64,000 nt of DNA from contig NZ_CP039740.1 of the NCBI RefSeq assembly GCF_005153485.1, positions 1,987,001 through 2,051,000 on the forward strand, given 5' to 3'. This document shows positions 1 through 9,703 of the stretch, piece by piece (within the stretch, counting starts at the first letter, position 1; each line of letters starts with the position of its first letter). The notes beneath the pieces were generated by a model. The model did no database searches and was not told the DNA's origin. It saw only the letters and a list, made by a program, of their open reading frames with translations. The stretch is from Pseudolabrys sp. FHR47 (GTDB lineage Bacteria; Pseudomonadota; Alphaproteobacteria; Rhizobiales; Xanthobacteraceae). Position numbers and translations under genes: made by a program.

Positions 1-120
1 GCGCACGACGAGAAGAACGAGTTCAAAGTCGGCGACAAGGTGTGGATCGAAGAGCGCCGTCCGCTCTCCAAGCTCAAGAGCTGGGAAGTGATCCGCGGCG
101 AGAAGAAAGCCAAGGTCTGA
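1..120 (+). CDS. rpsQ: 30S ribosomal protein S17, C-terminal end (partial)
   Basis: The frame is open from the first base and ends with TGA at 118-120, giving the last 39 residues. The string [16 protein letters not shown] is typical of the S17 C-terminus, an OB-fold protein that binds 16S rRNA early in 30S assembly. The gene sits directly before rplN, as in the conserved S10-spc cluster. The 5' part lies outside the window, so length and start cannot be judged. Confidence 0.95.
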   Translation, partial: AHDEKNEFKVGDKVWIEERRPLSKLKSWEVIRGEKKAKV

Positions 121-135
121 CGACCGAGGTTCGAC

Positions 136-159
136 GCGAAGCGCCGCAATGCGCTTCGC
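136..159 (+). other. 9-bp perfect hairpin in the rpsQ-rplN spacer
   Basis: GCGAAGCGC (136-144) pairs perfectly with GCGCTTCGC (151-159) around a 6-nt loop. It lies in the 114-nt spacer between rpsQ and rplN, which is long for this operon. No T-run follows, so a classic intrinsic terminator is unlikely. An RNA-processing or stability hairpin, or an attenuator, is possible; this role is inferred. Confidence 0.5.
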
Positions 160-234
160 CGATGAAGACGAATAGAAATTAATGGGGCCGTGGTCTTAAG
201 GGGCCGCCCGCCCGCAAGGAACGAGAGCCGCATC

Positions 235-603
235 ATGATTCAGATGCAAACCAACCTCGACGTCGCCGACAATTCCGGCGCGCGCCGCGTCATGTGCATC
301 AAGGTGCTCGGCGGCTCGAAGCGGAAATACGCGACCATCGGCGACGTCATCGTCGTCTCGGTGAAGGAAGCGATCCCGCGCGGCCGCGTGAAGAAGGGCG
401 AGGTCATGAAGGCCGTCGTCGTGCGCATCCGCAAGGATATCAAGCGCGCCGACGGTAGCGTGATCCGCTTCGACCGCAACGCTGCGGTGCTGATCAACAA
501 CCAGGCCGAGCCGGTCGGCACCCGTATCTTCGGGCCCGTGCCGCGCGAACTGCGCGCCAAGAACCACATGAAGATTCTCTCGCTCGCCCCGGAGGTGCTG
601 TGA
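235..603 (+). CDS. rplN: 50S ribosomal protein L14
   Basis: The product is 122 residues, the standard L14 length, starting [19 protein letters not shown], the conserved beta-barrel N-terminus. An in-frame codon at 190 would add 15 residues unlike L14, so the ATG at 235 is chosen. L14 sits at the 50S subunit interface and contacts L19 and 16S rRNA. The stop codon overlaps the rplX start (ATGA type), implying translational coupling. Confidence 0.97.
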   Translation: MIQMQTNLDVADNSGARRVMCIKVLGGSKRKYATIGDVIVVSVKEAIPRGRVKKGEVMKAVVVRIRKDIKRADGSVIRFDRNAAVLINNQAEPVGTRIFGPVPRELRAKNHMKILSLAPEVL

Positions 604-929
604 TGGCTGCCAAGATCCGTAAAGGCGACAAGGTGATCGTGCTCACCGGCCGCGACAAGGGTCGCACCGGCGAGGTGATCGAGGTTCGCCCCGGCGAGAA
701 CCGCGCTCTGGTGCGCGGCGTCGCGATGGTCAAGCGCCACCAGCGCCAGACCGCGCAGCAGCAGGGCGGCATCATCTCCAAGGAGAGCGCGGTCGACCTG
801 TCGAACCTCGCGATCGCGGACCCCAAGGACGGCAAGCCGACCCGGGTTGGTTTCAAATTTATCGGCGAGGGCGCCGACCGCAAGAAAGTGCGTGTCGCCA
901 AGCGCTCGGGAGCGGAAATCGATGGCTGA
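603..929 (+). CDS. rplX: 50S ribosomal protein L24
   Basis: The product is 108 residues with a KOW motif near the N-terminus ([19 protein letters not shown]). L24 starts 50S assembly by binding the 5' part of 23S rRNA. The ATG at 603 overlaps the rplN stop; a GTG at 600 would only add one Met. The gene end overlaps the rplE start by 8 nt, so L14, L24 and L5 are likely translated as a coupled block. Confidence 0.97.
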   Translation: MAAKIRKGDKVIVLTGRDKGRTGEVIEVRPGENRALVRGVAMVKRHQRQTAQQQGGIISKESAVDLSNLAIADPKDGKPTRVGFKFIGEGADRKKVRVAKRSGAEIDG

Positions 930-1572
930 TACGCAGACTGAACAGAAGAAGCCGAAGGCGGCCAAGCCCGCCGCCAAGCCCGCCGGCGGCGACGCCCCGA
1001 AGGTCAAGAAGGCCAAGGTGCCGTCCGATTACACGGCGCGTCTGCGCACGCACTACGACAAGGTCGTGCGCGAGCAGATGAAGACGCAGTTCGGCTACGA
1101 CAACCCGATGCAGATTCCGCAGATCACCAAGGTCGTGCTCAACATGGGCATTGGCGAGGGCGTCGCGGACCGCAAGAAGGTCGAGAACGCGGCTGCCGAT
1201 CTGGCGCTGATTGCCGGTCAGAAGCCGGTCGTCACCCGCTCGCGCAAGTCGATCGCGAACTACAAGCTGCGCGACGGCCAGGCCATCGGCTGTAAGGTCA
1301 CGCTGCGCAAGGCGAAGATGTACGACTTCCTCGATCGCTTGGTGAATATCGCGCTGCCGCGTATTCGCGACTTCCGCGGTCTCAACCCGAAGAGCTTCGA
1401 TGGCGGCGGCAACTACAGCCTCGGCATCAAGGAATACACAGTGTTCCCGGAAATCGACTTCGACAAGGTCACCGATACCTGGGGCATGGACATCACCGTC
1501 TGCACCACCGCGCGCAACGACGAAGAAGCGCGCGCGCTGCTGGCGGCATTCAACTTCCCGTTCCGGCAGTGA
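922..1572 (+). CDS. rplE: 50S ribosomal protein L5 with a Lys/Ala-rich N-terminal extension
   Basis: The product is 216 residues. The L5 core begins near residue 33 ([17 protein letters not shown]) and contains the conserved [12 protein letters not shown] segment. L5 binds 5S rRNA in the central protuberance. Family members are usually about 180 residues; here about 30 extra N-terminal residues rich in Lys, Ala and Pro precede the core. The ATG at 922 overlaps the end of rplX and fits the tight spacing, so the extension is probably real, but a later start cannot be excluded. Confidence 0.96.
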   Translation: MADTQTEQKKPKAAKPAAKPAGGDAPKVKKAKVPSDYTARLRTHYDKVVREQMKTQFGYDNPMQIPQITKVVLNMGIGEGVADRKKVENAAADLALIAGQKPVVTRSRKSIANYKLRDGQAIGCKVTLRKAKMYDFLDRLVNIALPRIRDFRGLNPKSFDGGGNYSLGIKEYTVFPEIDFDKVTDTWGMDITVCTTARNDEEARALLAAFNFPFRQ

Positions 1573-1619
1573 GAGACGATTTCCCGTCGCTCATACGCGG
1601 AACCGCAAGGAGCAACTAG

Positions 1620-1925
1620 ATGGCTAAGACGAGTTCGGTCGAGAAGAACAAGCGCCGTCGCCGCATGGCGAAGAAATTCGGGCCGCGTCGTGCGCGCCTG
1701 AAGGCGATCGTGCAGAACAAGGAGTTGCCGATGGAGGAGCGGTTCGCCGCGACCCTGAAGCTCGCCGAGCTGCCGCGCAACTCCGCCAAGGTGCGTATCC
1801 ATAACCGCTGCGAACTGACGGGCCGTCCTCACGCCTTCTACCGCAAGCACAAGCTCAGCCGTATCGCGCTGCGCGACCTCGGCAACAAAGGCCTGATTCC
1901 GGGCCTTGTGAAGTCGAGCTGGTAA
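1620..1925 (+). CDS. rpsN: 30S ribosomal protein S14 (zinc-free type)
   Basis: The product is 101 residues, matching the long S14 form that lacks the CxxC zinc motifs. It is very basic, with a C-terminal [25 protein letters not shown] tail typical of S14. It binds 16S rRNA in the 30S head. The ATG follows the purine-rich AAGGAGC at a good distance. It lies between rplE and rpsH as in other spc operons. Confidence 0.97.
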   Translation: MAKTSSVEKNKRRRRMAKKFGPRRARLKAIVQNKELPMEERFAATLKLAELPRNSAKVRIHNRCELTGRPHAFYRKHKLSRIALRDLGNKGLIPGLVKSSW

Positions 1926-1935
1926 GGGGGCCGAG

Positions 1936-2331
1936 ATGGTGAACGATCCGATCGGCGATATGATCACGCGCATCCGCAACGCGCAGATGCGTAACAAGTC
2001 CAAGGTTTCGATGCCTGGCTCCAAGCAGCGCGAACGCGTTGCCGAAGTGCTCAAGGTCGAAGGCTACGTCCGCGGTTATGCCGTGGTGGCGCATGCCAAC
2101 GGCCGCAGCGAGCTCGAGATCGAGCTCAAGTACTTCGACGGCACGCCGGTCATCCGCGAAATCGAGCGCGTCTCGAAGCCCGGCCGCCGCGTCTATGCGT
2201 CGGTCAAGAACCTGCCGCGCATCAACAATGGTCTCGGCGTTGCCATCGTCTCGACGCCGAAGGGCGTCATGGCCGATCACGCCGCCCGCGACGCCAATGT
2301 CGGCGGCGAAATTCTCTGCACGGTGTTCTGA
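1936..2331 (+). CDS. rpsH: 30S ribosomal protein S8
   Basis: The product is 131 residues, the normal S8 length, starting [19 protein letters not shown]8 binds the central domain of 16S rRNA and in E. coli represses the spc operon by binding its mRNA; whether that holds here is not visible. The start follows rpsN by 10 nt after GGGGGCCGAG. The stop overlaps the rplF ATG by one base. Confidence 0.97.
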   Translation: MVNDPIGDMITRIRNAQMRNKSKVSMPGSKQRERVAEVLKVEGYVRGYAVVAHANGRSELEIELKYFDGTPVIREIERVSKPGRRVYASVKNLPRINNGLGVAIVSTPKGVMADHAARDANVGGEILCTVF

Positions 2332-2864
2332 TGTCTCGTATTGGCAAAAAACCGGTCGCTGTTCCGTCTGGCGTCACCGCCAACGTCGAAGGTCAGACCG
2401 TCAAGGTGAAGGGTGCCAAGGGCGCTCTGCAGCTTGCTCTGCCGGATGATGTCGTCGTGTCCATGGACAAGGGCGCCATTACCGTTGCACCGCGCAACGA
2501 GACCAAGCGCTCGCGTTCGATGTACGGCACCGCGCGCACGCTGGTGTCGAACCTGATGACCGGCGTCAGCAAGGGCTTCGAAGAGAAGCTCGAGATCAAC
2601 GGCGTCGGCTACCGCGCGGCGGTGCAGGGCAAGAACCTGCAGCTCCAGCTCGGTTACTCGCACGACGTCGTTTATCCGATCCCGGCCGGCATCGCGATCG
2701 CGACGCCGAAGCCGACGGAAATCGTGATCACCGGCATCGACAAGCAGGTCGTCGGCCAGGTCGCCGCCGAAATCCGGGCCTTCCGCGGTCCGGAACCGTA
2801 CAAGGGCAAGGGCGTCAAGTACGCCGACGAATTCATCTTCCGCAAGGAAGGCAAGAAGAAGTAA
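2331..2864 (+). CDS. rplF: 50S ribosomal protein L6
   Basis: The product is 177 residues, the standard L6 length, starting [15 protein letters not shown]. The conserved C-terminal block [19 protein letters not shown], which contacts 23S rRNA near the sarcin-ricin loop, is present. The ATG shares one base with the rpsH stop. Position and order fit the spc operon. Confidence 0.97.
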   Translation: MSRIGKKPVAVPSGVTANVEGQTVKVKGAKGALQLALPDDVVVSMDKGAITVAPRNETKRSRSMYGTARTLVSNLMTGVSKGFEEKLEINGVGYRAAVQGKNLQLQLGYSHDVVYPIPAGIAIATPKPTEIVITGIDKQVVGQVAAEIRAFRGPEPYKGKGVKYADEFIFRKEGKKK

Positions 2865-2876
2865 GGGGCGAGAGCC

Positions 2877-3239
2877 ATGTCGAAAGCCAATATCCGCACC
2901 GCGCGGCGGACGGCGTCGGTTCGGCGCAAGATCAAGGCCGTGTCCAGCGGTCGCGCCCGCCTGTCGGTGTTCCGCTCGTCGAAGCACATGCATGTCCAGC
3001 TCATCGACGACGAGAAGGGCGTGACCGTCGCGTCCGCCTCGACGCTCGAGAAGGACCTGCGCGGCAGCCTTAAGACCGGCGCCAACATCGAGGCCGCCAA
3101 GCAGGTCGGCAAGCTGATCGCCGAGCGTGCCAAGAAGCAGGGCATCAAGGACGTCGTGTTCGATCGCGGCGGCTACATCTATCACGGCCGCATCAAGGCG
3201 CTGGCCGAAGCCGCCCGCGAAGGCGGGCTGAACTTCTAA
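2877..3239 (+). CDS. rplR: 50S ribosomal protein L18
   Basis: The product is 120 residues, typical for L18, with a basic N-terminus and the conserved C-terminal [20 protein letters not shown] segment. L18 binds 5S rRNA together with L5 and L25. A GGGGCGAGAG ribosome binding site precedes the ATG. It lies 12 nt after rplF and 31 nt before rpsE. Confidence 0.97.
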   Translation: MSKANIRTARRTASVRRKIKAVSSGRARLSVFRSSKHMHVQLIDDEKGVTVASASTLEKDLRGSLKTGANIEAAKQVGKLIAERAKKQGIKDVVFDRGGYIYHGRIKALAEAAREGGLNF

Positions 3240-3270
3240 ACGCATTCGTAAAGACGAACGGATTTATTAG

Positions 3271-3843
3271 ATGGCACAAGAACCCCGCAGAGACCGCGAG
3301 CGCAGCCGCGACCGCGAGGAGCGCGATAGCGAGTTCACCGACAAGCTGGTGCACATCAATCGCGTCGCCAAGGTGGTCAAGGGCGGCAAGCGCTTCGGCT
3401 TCGCCGCGCTGGTGGTTGTCGGCGATCAGAAGGGCCGCGTCGGCTTCGGCCACGGCAAGGCGCGCGAAGTGCCGGAAGCGATCCGCAAGGCGACCGATGC
3501 CGCCAAGCGTTCGCTGACCCGCGTCGCGCTGCGCGAGGGCCGCACCCTGCATCACGACGTGTTCGGCCGCCACGGCGCCGGCAAGGTCTATCTGCGCGCG
3601 GCGCCTCCCGGCACCGGCATCATCGCCGGCGGTCCGATGCGCGCCGTGTTCGAGACGCTCGGCATGCAGGACATCGTCGCCAAGTCGATCGGCTCGTCGA
3701 ACCCGTACAACGTGGTGCGTGCGACTTTCGATGCGCTCAAGCACCAGGATTCGCCGCGTTCGGTCGCGTCGCGCCGCAACCTCAAGGTCTCGGCCTTGCA
3801 GGCTCGCCGCCGCGAAGGCGCCGACGAAGCCGTCGCCGATTAA
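3271..3843 (+). CDS. rpsE: 30S ribosomal protein S5
   Basis: The product is 190 residues. An Arg/Glu-rich N-terminus of about 20 residues is followed by the S5 double-stranded-RNA-binding domain ([19 protein letters not shown]) and the C-terminal S5 domain ending near residue 175. S5 is a fidelity protein at the mRNA entry side of the 30S subunit. The length agrees with alphaproteobacterial S5, slightly longer than in E. coli. Confidence 0.97.
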   Translation: MAQEPRRDRERSRDREERDSEFTDKLVHINRVAKVVKGGKRFGFAALVVVGDQKGRVGFGHGKAREVPEAIRKATDAAKRSLTRVALREGRTLHHDVFGRHGAGKVYLRAAPPGTGIIAGGPMRAVFETLGMQDIVAKSIGSSNPYNVVRATFDALKHQDSPRSVASRRNLKVSALQARRREGADEAVAD

Positions 3844-3876
3844 TTTGGCCGACTGACAGGTAAGGAACTCTAGGTC

Positions 3877-4074
3877 ATGGCTACCGCTAAGAAGACCGTG
3901 AAGGTGCAGCAGATCGCCAGCCCGCTGCGTAAGCATTTCGATCAGCGCCAGACCCTGATCGGCCTCGGCCTGAACAAGGTCGGCCGCGTCAGCGAGCTGC
4001 CGGACACGCCGCAAACCCACGGCATGATCCGCAAGCTGCCGCATCTGGTGCGGATCGTCGAAGAGACGAAGTGA
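3877..4074 (+). CDS. rpmD: 50S ribosomal protein L30
   Basis: The product is 65 residues, a normal L30 size, with the conserved [19 protein letters not shown] and ending HLVRIVEE. L30 binds 23S rRNA on the solvent side of the 50S subunit. It lies between rpsE and rplO as in most proteobacteria, after a TAAGGAACT ribosome binding site. Confidence 0.96.
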   Translation: MATAKKTVKVQQIASPLRKHFDQRQTLIGLGLNKVGRVSELPDTPQTHGMIRKLPHLVRIVEETK

Positions 4075-4127
4075 TTTCATCCAGCGTTGCTCATTGAGCG
4101 ACGAGGGACGATCAAAGGACGAGAGCA

Positions 4128-4652
4128 ATGAAACTCAACGAGATCGCCGACAATCCCGGCGCCCGCAAGAACCGCCTGCGCATCGGCCGCGGCATCGGCT
4201 CCGGCATGGGCAAGACCGGCGGCCGCGGCGGCAAAGGCCAGACCGCGCGTACCGGCGTGCGCATCAAGGGCTTCGAAGGCGGCCAGATGCCGCTGCATCG
4301 TCGCCTGCCGAAGCGCGGCTTCCGCAACACTGCGTTCCAGGCGCGCCTCAACGAGGTCAGCCTCGGCAAGCTGCAGGCCGCGATCGACGCCGGCAAGCTC
4401 GACGCCAAGGCGACGGTTGACGCCGAAGCGATGGTCAAGGCTGGCCTGATGCGCCGCGCCAAGGACGGCGTGAAGCTGCTCGGCACCGGCGAACTGAAGG
4501 CCAAGGTCGATGTCGCCGTTTACGGCGCCACCAAGTCGGCCGTCGCCGCGATCGAAAAGGCGGGCGGATCGGTCAAGATCCTCAAGCCGGTGGTCGAGGA
4601 AGACGCCGAGCCGCGCGGCAAGAACAAGCGCAAGGCTGCCAAGGAAGCCTGA
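4128..4652 (+). CDS. rplO: 50S ribosomal protein L15
   Basis: The product is 174 residues with the typical start [20 protein letters not shown], the glycine-rich stretch (residues 20-45), and a globular C-terminal domain. L15 is a late 50S assembly protein. The last 20 residues are Lys/Glu-rich and longer than in E. coli L15 (144 aa), a common alphaproteobacterial feature. A hairpin follows 18 nt after the stop. Confidence 0.97.
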   Translation: MKLNEIADNPGARKNRLRIGRGIGSGMGKTGGRGGKGQTARTGVRIKGFEGGQMPLHRRLPKRGFRNTAFQARLNEVSLGKLQAAIDAGKLDAKATVDAEAMVKAGLMRRAKDGVKLLGTGELKAKVDVAVYGATKSAVAAIEKAGGSVKILKPVVEEDAEPRGKNKRKAAKEA

Positions 4653-4670
4653 GCGCCAGGACGATTTTGA

Positions 4671-4696
4671 GGCCTCGCCCAAAAGGCGGGGCCTTT
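4671..4696 (+). terminator. Hairpin with short T-run between rplO and secY
   Basis: GGCCTCGCC (4671-4679) pairs with GGCGGGGCC (4685-4693) with one G-T wobble, followed only by TTT. It is a weak intrinsic terminator or attenuator inside the spc operon and could lower secY-adk expression relative to ribosomal proteins. The regulatory role is inferred. Confidence 0.5.
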
Positions 4697-4723
4697 GCGA
4701 CGACTACCGGTTCCGTTCGCCAG

Positions 4724-4737
4724 ACCCTAAATAGGGT
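4724..4737 (+). other. Short palindrome ACCCTAAATAGGGT upstream of secY
   Basis: ACCCTA and TAGGGT are perfect 6-nt arms around AA. It sits between the hairpin after rplO and the secY start in a 185-nt spacer. The spacer also contains TAAATA, which could serve as a -10 element for a separate secY promoter, but no convincing -35 is visible. The function is unassigned. Confidence 0.3.
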
Positions 4738-4837
4738 GGCAGGGGCGGGATCCACGTGAAGAAGACGCCGCGCCACTCCTCGTCAAGCAAGCGGCGATCC
4801 GGGGGAGCGGCTTTCAGGCGTCGGCAGGAGCGAGCGA

Positions 4838-6169
4838 ATGGTTTCGGCAGCGGAACAACTGGCAGCCAATCTCAATTTCGGCGCGCTCGCCAAGGCCGAC
4901 GAGCTCAAGAAGCGCATCTGGTTCACCGTCGGCGCGCTGCTGGTCTACCGGCTCGGCACCTACATCCCGCTGCCCGGCATCGACCCCACGGCCTGGGCGC
5001 AGCTCTTCAACACCCAGTCGGGTGGCATTCTCGGCATGTTCAACATGTTCTCCGGTGGCGGCATCCACCGGATGGCGATCTTCGCCCTGAACATCATGCC
5101 CTACATCTCGGCCTCGATCATTATTCAGCTGATGACGACCGTGTCGCCGCAGCTCGAAGCGCTGAAGAAGGAAGGCGAGGCCGGCCGCAAGGTCATGAAC
5201 CAGTACACCCGGTATCTCACCGTGGTGCTGGCGCTGTTCCAGTCCTACGGCATCGCCGTCGGCCTGCAGGGCGCCGGCAATGTCGTGAGCGAGCCGGGCC
5301 TGTTCTTCCTGATCTCGACGACCATCACGCTCACCGGCGGCACCATGTTCCTGATGTGGCTCGGCGAGCAGATCACCGCGCGTGGCATCGGCAACGGCAT
5401 TTCGCTGATTATCTTCGCCGGCATCGTCGCTGAATTGCCGTCGGCAATCGCCGGCACCCTCGAGCTCGGCCGCCAGGGCGCGATCTCGACCGGCTTCATC
5501 CTGCTGGTCATCGTGATGGCGGTGGTCGTCATCGCGTTTATCGTGTTCATGGAGCGCGCGCAGCGCCGCCTGCTGATCCAGTATCCCAAGCGCCAGGTCG
5601 GCAACCGCATGTTCGAGGGCCAGTCCTCGCATCTGCCGCTCAAGCTCAACACCTCGGGCGTCATTCCGCCGATCTTCGCCTCGTCGCTGCTGCTGCTGCC
5701 GACGACGGTCGCCAATTTCAATGCCGGCTCCGGCCCGGAATGGCTCACCACGATCACCACGCTGCTCGGCCACGGCCGTCCGCTGTTCCTGGTGCTGTAT
5801 CTGGCGCTGATCGTGTTCTTCTGCTTCTTCTACACTGCGGTCGTGTTCAACCCGACCGAGACGGCGGAGAACCTGAAGAAGCATGGCGGCTTCATTCCCG
5901 GCATCCGTCCGGGCGAGCGTACCGCCGAGTATATCGACTATGTGCTGTCGCGCATCACCGTCGTCGGCGCGATCTATCTGTCGATTGTCTGTTTGATTCC
6001 GGAAATTCTGATTTCCTACGCGGCGGTGCCGTTCTACTTCGGCGGCACCTCGCTGCTGATCGTCGTATCGGTGACGATGGACACGGTGGCGCAGGTGCAG
6101 GGCTATCTGCTGGCGCATCAGTACGAAGGCTTGATCAAGAAATCCAAATTGCGGGGGCGCAATAGATGA
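4838..6169 (+). CDS. secY: Preprotein translocase subunit SecY
   Basis: The product is 443 residues with ten hydrophobic helices, starting [20 protein letters not shown], and with the pore motif region [11 protein letters not shown]. SecY forms the inner-membrane protein-conducting channel with SecE and SecG. A good GGCAGGAGCGAG ribosome binding site precedes the ATG. The last four bases (ATGA) overlap the adk start, so the two are co-translated, the standard alphaproteobacterial secY-adk pair. Confidence 0.97.
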   Translation: MVSAAEQLAANLNFGALAKADELKKRIWFTVGALLVYRLGTYIPLPGIDPTAWAQLFNTQSGGILGMFNMFSGGGIHRMAIFALNIMPYISASIIIQLMTTVSPQLEALKKEGEAGRKVMNQYTRYLTVVLALFQSYGIAVGLQGAGNVVSEPGLFFLISTTITLTGGTMFLMWLGEQITARGIGNGISLIIFAGIVAELPSAIAGTLELGRQGAISTGFILLVIVMAVVVIAFIVFMERAQRRLLIQYPKRQVGNRMFEGQSSHLPLKLNTSGVIPPIFASSLLLLPTTVANFNAGSGPEWLTTITTLLGHGRPLFLVLYLALIVFFCFFYTAVVFNPTETAENLKKHGGFIPGIRPGERTAEYIDYVLSRITVVGAIYLSIVCLIPEILISYAAVPFYFGGTSLLIVVSVTMDTVAQVQGYLLAHQYEGLIKKSKLRGRNR

Positions 6170-6759
6170 GATTGATCCTGCTCGGCCCGCCGGGGGCGGG
6201 GAAGGGCACGCAGGCGCAGCGGCTGGTCGAGAAGCACGGCATCGTGCAGCTTTCGACCGGAGATATGCTTCGTGCAGCGGTCGCGGCCGGTACGCCGGTC
6301 GGCCTGAAAGCCAAGAGCATCATGGAAGCCGGACAGCTTGTGCCGGATGAGGTCGTGGTCGCGATCATCGCCGACCGAATCGGCCAGCCGGATGCCAGCA
6401 AGGGCTTCGTGCTCGACGGCTTCCCGCGCACGGTGCCGCAGGCCGAGGCGCTGGACAAGCTGCTCGCCGACCGCGGTCTCAAGCTGGATGCCGTGATCGA
6501 GCTCAAGGTCGACGAGGGCATCCTTCTCAAGCGCATCGAGACCCGGGTCGCGGAAATGACCGCGCGGGGCGAGAAAGTGCGCTCGGACGACAAACCGGAG
6601 GTCCTGAAGGGCCGTCTGGACGCGTACCGGGCCCAGACCGCGCCGCTGGCCGGCTATTACGACGCCAAGGGCATGCTCAGGAGCGTCGATGGCATGGCCC
6701 CGGTAGACCAGGTAACCGCTGCCTTGGATGGTATCCTGAAACCATCAAAGACCGCCTAG
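6166..6759 (+). CDS. adk: Adenylate kinase (short-LID type)
   Basis: The product is 197 residues. The P-loop [10 protein letters not shown] is at residues 7-16, the substrate motif LVPDEVV near 57 and DGFPRT near 84. It interconverts ATP and AMP with two ADP. The LID region (about 120-140) is short and lacks the zinc-type cysteines, as in other alphaproteobacteria. It overlaps secY by four bases. A 179-nt gap then separates it from rpsM. Confidence 0.96.
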   Translation: MRLILLGPPGAGKGTQAQRLVEKHGIVQLSTGDMLRAAVAAGTPVGLKAKSIMEAGQLVPDEVVVAIIADRIGQPDASKGFVLDGFPRTVPQAEALDKLLADRGLKLDAVIELKVDEGILLKRIETRVAEMTARGEKVRSDDKPEVLKGRLDAYRAQTAPLAGYYDAKGMLRSVDGMAPVDQVTAALDGILKPSKTA

Positions 6760-6765
6760 CAGAGG

Positions 6766-6795
6766 TTGACGAAGCCCTCATGAATCCCCTAATAG
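6766..6795 (+). promoter_or_regulatory. Candidate sigma-70 promoter for rpsM-rpsK-rpoA-rplQ
   Basis: TTGACG at 6766-6771 and TAATAG at 6790-6795 (spacing 18; CTAATA gives 17) lie just after the adk stop, in the 179-nt gap before rpsM. This is the best -35/-10 pair in the gap and would give the alpha operon its own transcription start with a leader of about 135 nt. It is a visual match only. Confidence 0.45.
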
Positions 6796-6938
6796 AGTGC
6801 GTATCCAAGAGTTTGGCGCGATACCGGTTCCCCCAGAGGGCGGGGGACGGGTGTCGTCTTACGCTTTGCCTAACCCCCTTCGGGGAAACAAGAATTTGCC
6901 GCCTCACAGCGGCTGGCCGGTAACAGGAGAGAGCATCC

Positions 6939-7313
6939 GTGGCTCGTATCGCGGGCGTTAATTTGCCCACCAACAAGCGTGTCGTCATCGCGCTCCAGTA
7001 CATCCATGGCATCGGTCAGAAGATCGCCAAGGATATCGTCACCAAGCTGAACCTGCCGGCTGAGCGCCGCGTGTCGCAGCTCACCGACGCGGAAGTCCTG
7101 CAGATCCGCGAACTCATCGACCAGGAATATCTGGTGGAAGGCGATCTTCGTCGCGAGACGTCGATGAACATCAAGCGCCTGATGGATCTCGGTTGCTATC
7201 GCGGCCTGCGTCATCGCAAGGGTCTGCCGGTCCGCGGCCAGCGCACGCACACCAACGCGCGCACGCGTAAAGGCCCGGCGAAGACCATCGCCGGCAAGAA
7301 GAAGACCGCCTAA
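6939..7313 (+). CDS. rpsM: 30S ribosomal protein S13
   Basis: The product is 124 residues (family about 118-122), starting at GTG 6939 after an ACAGGAGAGAG ribosome binding site. Conserved features are [19 protein letters not shown] and the basic C-terminal [23 protein letters not shown] tail. S13 lies in the 30S head and contacts tRNA and the 50S subunit. It opens the alpha operon here; rpsD is absent, as is usual in alphaproteobacteria. Confidence 0.97.
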   Translation: MARIAGVNLPTNKRVVIALQYIHGIGQKIAKDIVTKLNLPAERRVSQLTDAEVLQIRELIDQEYLVEGDLRRETSMNIKRLMDLGCYRGLRHRKGLPVRGQRTHTNARTRKGPAKTIAGKKKTA

Positions 7314-7390
7314 CCGAGCTGAACGCGCCCGCGCCGCGTAACGGCAGGCGGGCTTAAACGGGCCAACAGGCCAAAAAGGACTGACTGACT

Positions 7391-7783
7391 ATGGCGAAGG
7401 AAGCCACCACCCGCGTCCGCCGGCGCGAGCGCAAGAACATCGCGTCGGGCGTCGCGCACGTGAACGCGTCGTTCAACAACACCATGATCACCATCACCGA
7501 CGCGCAGGGCAACGCTATCGCCTGGTCGTCGTCGGGCACGATGGGTTTCAAGGGCTCGCGCAAGTCGACGCCCTATGCGGCGCAGATGGCCGCGGAAGAC
7601 GCTTCGAAGAAGGCGCAGGAACACGGCATGCGCACGCTTGAAGTGGAAGTGTCCGGTCCGGGGTCGGGCCGCGAGTCGGCGTTGCGTGCGTTGCAGGCGT
7701 CGGGTTTCACCATCACCTCGATCCGTGATGTGACCTCGATCCCGCACAATGGTTGCCGGCCGCGCAAGCGGCGCCGGGTGTAA
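7391..7783 (+). CDS. rpsK: 30S ribosomal protein S11
   Basis: The product is 130 residues (family 129), with [19 protein letters not shown] and the basic C-terminus [15 protein letters not shown]11 forms part of the platform of the 30S subunit near the E site. It lies 77 nt after rpsM and 127 nt before rpoA in the expected order. Confidence 0.97.
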   Translation: MAKEATTRVRRRERKNIASGVAHVNASFNNTMITITDAQGNAIAWSSSGTMGFKGSRKSTPYAAQMAAEDASKKAQEHGMRTLEVEVSGPGSGRESALRALQASGFTITSIRDVTSIPHNGCRPRKRRRV

Positions 7784-7910
7784 TTGATTTCGTAAGGCGG
7801 ACGCTTGGGATCGCCCGCGTCCGCCGCCGCCGTTCATTGACCCCACACGCGGCGGGTGGGGTGCGCTGGGCAGGCTCAGCGATGCGCTCTTCTAACGAGC
7901 GACGCTCATA

Positions 7911-8939
7911 ATGGGTGAACACGTGATTCAGAAAAATTGGCAGGAACTGATCAGGCCGAACAAGCTCCAGGTCACCGCCGGGTCCGACCCGTCGCGCTTC
8001 GCGACGGTCGTCGCCGAGCCGCTCGAGCGCGGTTTCGGCGTGACGCTCGGCAACGCGCTGCGGCGTATTCTCTTGTCGTCGCTGCAGGGCGCGGCGGTGC
8101 AGTCGGTCCAGATCGACGGCGTGCTGCATGAGTTCTCCTCGATCGCCGGCGTGCGCGAGGACGTCACCGACCTGGTGCTCAACGTCAAGGACATCGCCAT
8201 CAAGATGCAGGGCGAAGGCCCCAAGCGCATGGTGGTGAAGAAGCAGGGCCCGGGCACCGTGACCGCGGGCGACATCCAGACCGTCGGCGACGTTGTCGTG
8301 CTCAATCCGGACCTCGTGCTGTGCACCCTCGACGAGGGCGCCGAGATTCGCATGGAGTTCACCGTCAACACCGGCAAGGGCTATGTCGCCGCCGAGCGCA
8401 ACCGTCCGGAAGACGCGCCGATCGGTCTCATTCCGGTCGATAGTCTGTACTCGCCGGTGCGCAAGGTCTCCTACAAGGTCGAGAACACCCGCGAAGGCCA
8501 GATCCTCGACTACGACAAGCTGACGCTGACCATCGAGACCAACGGCGCCGTGTCGCCGGAAGACGCGCTCGCTTATGCCGCGCGCATCCTCCAGGACCAG
8601 CTCAACGTGTTCGTGAATTTCGAGGAGCCCCGCAAGGAGCAGGCCGCGGAGACGATCCCGGACCTCGCCTTCAACCCGGCCTTCCTCAAGAAGGTCGACG
8701 AGCTCGAGCTCAGCGTGCGTTCGGCCAACTGTCTCAAGAACGACAACATCGTCTACATCGGCGATCTCGTTCAGAAGACCGAAGCCGAGATGCTGCGTAC
8801 GCCGAACTTCGGCCGCAAGTCGCTCAACGAGATCAAGGAAGTGCTGGCGCAGATGGGCCTCCACCTCGGCATGGAAGTGCCGGGCTGGCCGCCGGAAAAC
8901 ATCGAAGAGCTCGCCAAGCGCTTCGAAGACCACTACTGA
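7911..8939 (+). CDS. rpoA: DNA-directed RNA polymerase subunit alpha
   Basis: The product is 342 residues. The N-terminal dimerisation domain contains [18 protein letters not shown] near residues 41-58, the linker lies around 230-255, and the C-terminal domain (about 255-325) has the helix-hairpin-helix [14 protein letters not shown] that binds UP elements and activators. The ATG at 7911 is used; MIQKNW further in lies 12 nt away and is an alternative. Tandem hairpin terminators follow directly. Confidence 0.97.
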   Translation: MGEHVIQKNWQELIRPNKLQVTAGSDPSRFATVVAEPLERGFGVTLGNALRRILLSSLQGAAVQSVQIDGVLHEFSSIAGVREDVTDLVLNVKDIAIKMQGEGPKRMVVKKQGPGTVTAGDIQTVGDVVVLNPDLVLCTLDEGAEIRMEFTVNTGKGYVAAERNRPEDAPIGLIPVDSLYSPVRKVSYKVENTREGQILDYDKLTLTIETNGAVSPEDALAYAARILQDQLNVFVNFEEPRKEQAAETIPDLAFNPAFLKKVDELELSVRSANCLKNDNIVYIGDLVQKTEAEMLRTPNFGRKSLNEIKEVLAQMGLHLGMEVPGWPPENIEELAKRFEDHY

Positions 8940-8951
8940 GTTTAACGGTTG

Positions 8952-8986
8952 GCCGGAGCGGGTATGACGCCCGCTTCGGCTTTTTT
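8952..8986 (+). terminator. Intrinsic terminator directly after rpoA
   Basis: GCCGGAGCGGG (8952-8962) pairs with CCCGCTTCGGC (8970-8980), one G-T wobble, followed by six T (8981-8986). This is a strong Rho-independent terminator although rplQ follows in the same direction. Confidence 0.8.
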
Positions 8987-9010
8987 ATGCCGCCTTCCGC
9001 GGCATTTTTT
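8987..9010 (+). terminator. Second tandem terminator between rpoA and rplQ
   Basis: ATGCCGC (8987-8993) and GCGGCAT (8999-9005) form a perfect stem around CTTCC, followed by T-run to 9010. A third hairpin GCCGC-CTTCC-GCGGC follows at 9015-9029 without a T-run. Loops two and three are identical, suggesting a local duplication. Confidence 0.7.
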
Positions 9011-9077
9011 GAGAGCCGCCTTCCGCGGCGTGCCGGAATGGTCCGGTGCAAACAGGATAGAGGCAGGGAGTTACGCG

Positions 9078-9500
9078 ATGCGTCACGGTAAAGTTTACAG
9101 GAAATTGGGTCGGCATTCCTCGCATCGTATGGCGATGCTGGCGAACATGGCCGCTTCCCTGATCAAGCACGAGCAGATCATCACGACTCTGCCGAAGGCG
9201 AAGGAACTTCGCCCGATCGTCGAGAAGCTGATCACGCTCGGCAAGAAGGGCGATCTCGCCGCCCGCCGCCAGGCGATCTCGGAGCTGCGCGACGTCGACA
9301 TGGTCAAGAAGCTCTTCGACACGCTGGCGCCGCGCTACAAGGATCGCCAGGGCGGTTACACCCGCATCATGAAGGCCGGCTTCCGCTACGGCGACAACGC
9401 CGCGCAGGCCGTGATCGAGTTCGTCGATCGCGACGTCGATGCCAAGGGCCTGGATTCGGGCCCGGTGCAGGCGCGGCAGAGCGAAGAAGCCGACGCCTGA
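9078..9500 (+). CDS. rplQ: 50S ribosomal protein L17
   Basis: The product is 140 residues, starting [17 protein letters not shown], the invariant L17 N-terminus. An in-frame start at 8949 would add 43 residues encoded by the terminator hairpins and is rejected. L17 lies near the peptide exit on the 50S subunit. A GGCAGGGAG ribosome binding site precedes the ATG. The gene is preceded by two terminators, so its transcription probably depends on readthrough or on its own promoter. Confidence 0.97.
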   Translation: MRHGKVYRKLGRHSSHRMAMLANMAASLIKHEQIITTLPKAKELRPIVEKLITLGKKGDLAARRQAISELRDVDMVKKLFDTLAPRYKDRQGGYTRIMKAGFRYGDNAAQAVIEFVDRDVDAKGLDSGPVQARQSEEADA

Positions 9501-9519
9501 CCTCGCGTTCGGGATAAAT

Positions 9520-9555
9520 AAAAAAAAGGCGGCGCTTCCGGTGCCGCCTTTTTTT
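9520..9555 (+). terminator. Terminator of the ribosomal cluster
   Basis: GGCGGCGC (9528-9535) pairs with GGTGCCGCC up to 9548, flanked by an A-run (9520-9527) and a T-run (9549-9555). It is a strong bidirectional-looking intrinsic terminator closing the S10-spc-alpha cluster. Confidence 0.9.
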
Positions 9556-9703
9556 ATTGGACTAAAATAACGTAACATTGCTGTAGTATTTATTGCCGCT
9601 TTTTTGGGCGGACGTTCTTAATTCATCATGCCGCTGATGTTAAACAGCTACTAATAGGGGATGTGGTCTATTCGCGTCGCTTTCAAGATCGGATCTCGAA
9701 TCG

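Noticed and set aside
4814..6118. 434-codon minus-strand frame opposite secY
   Set aside because: secY on the plus strand is unambiguous; the antisense frame is His/Asp/Arg-rich shadow sequence.
8952..9029. CRISPR-like repeat array between rpoA and rplQ
   Set aside because: Only short hairpins with T-runs are present, with no regular repeat-spacer spacing; they are terminators.
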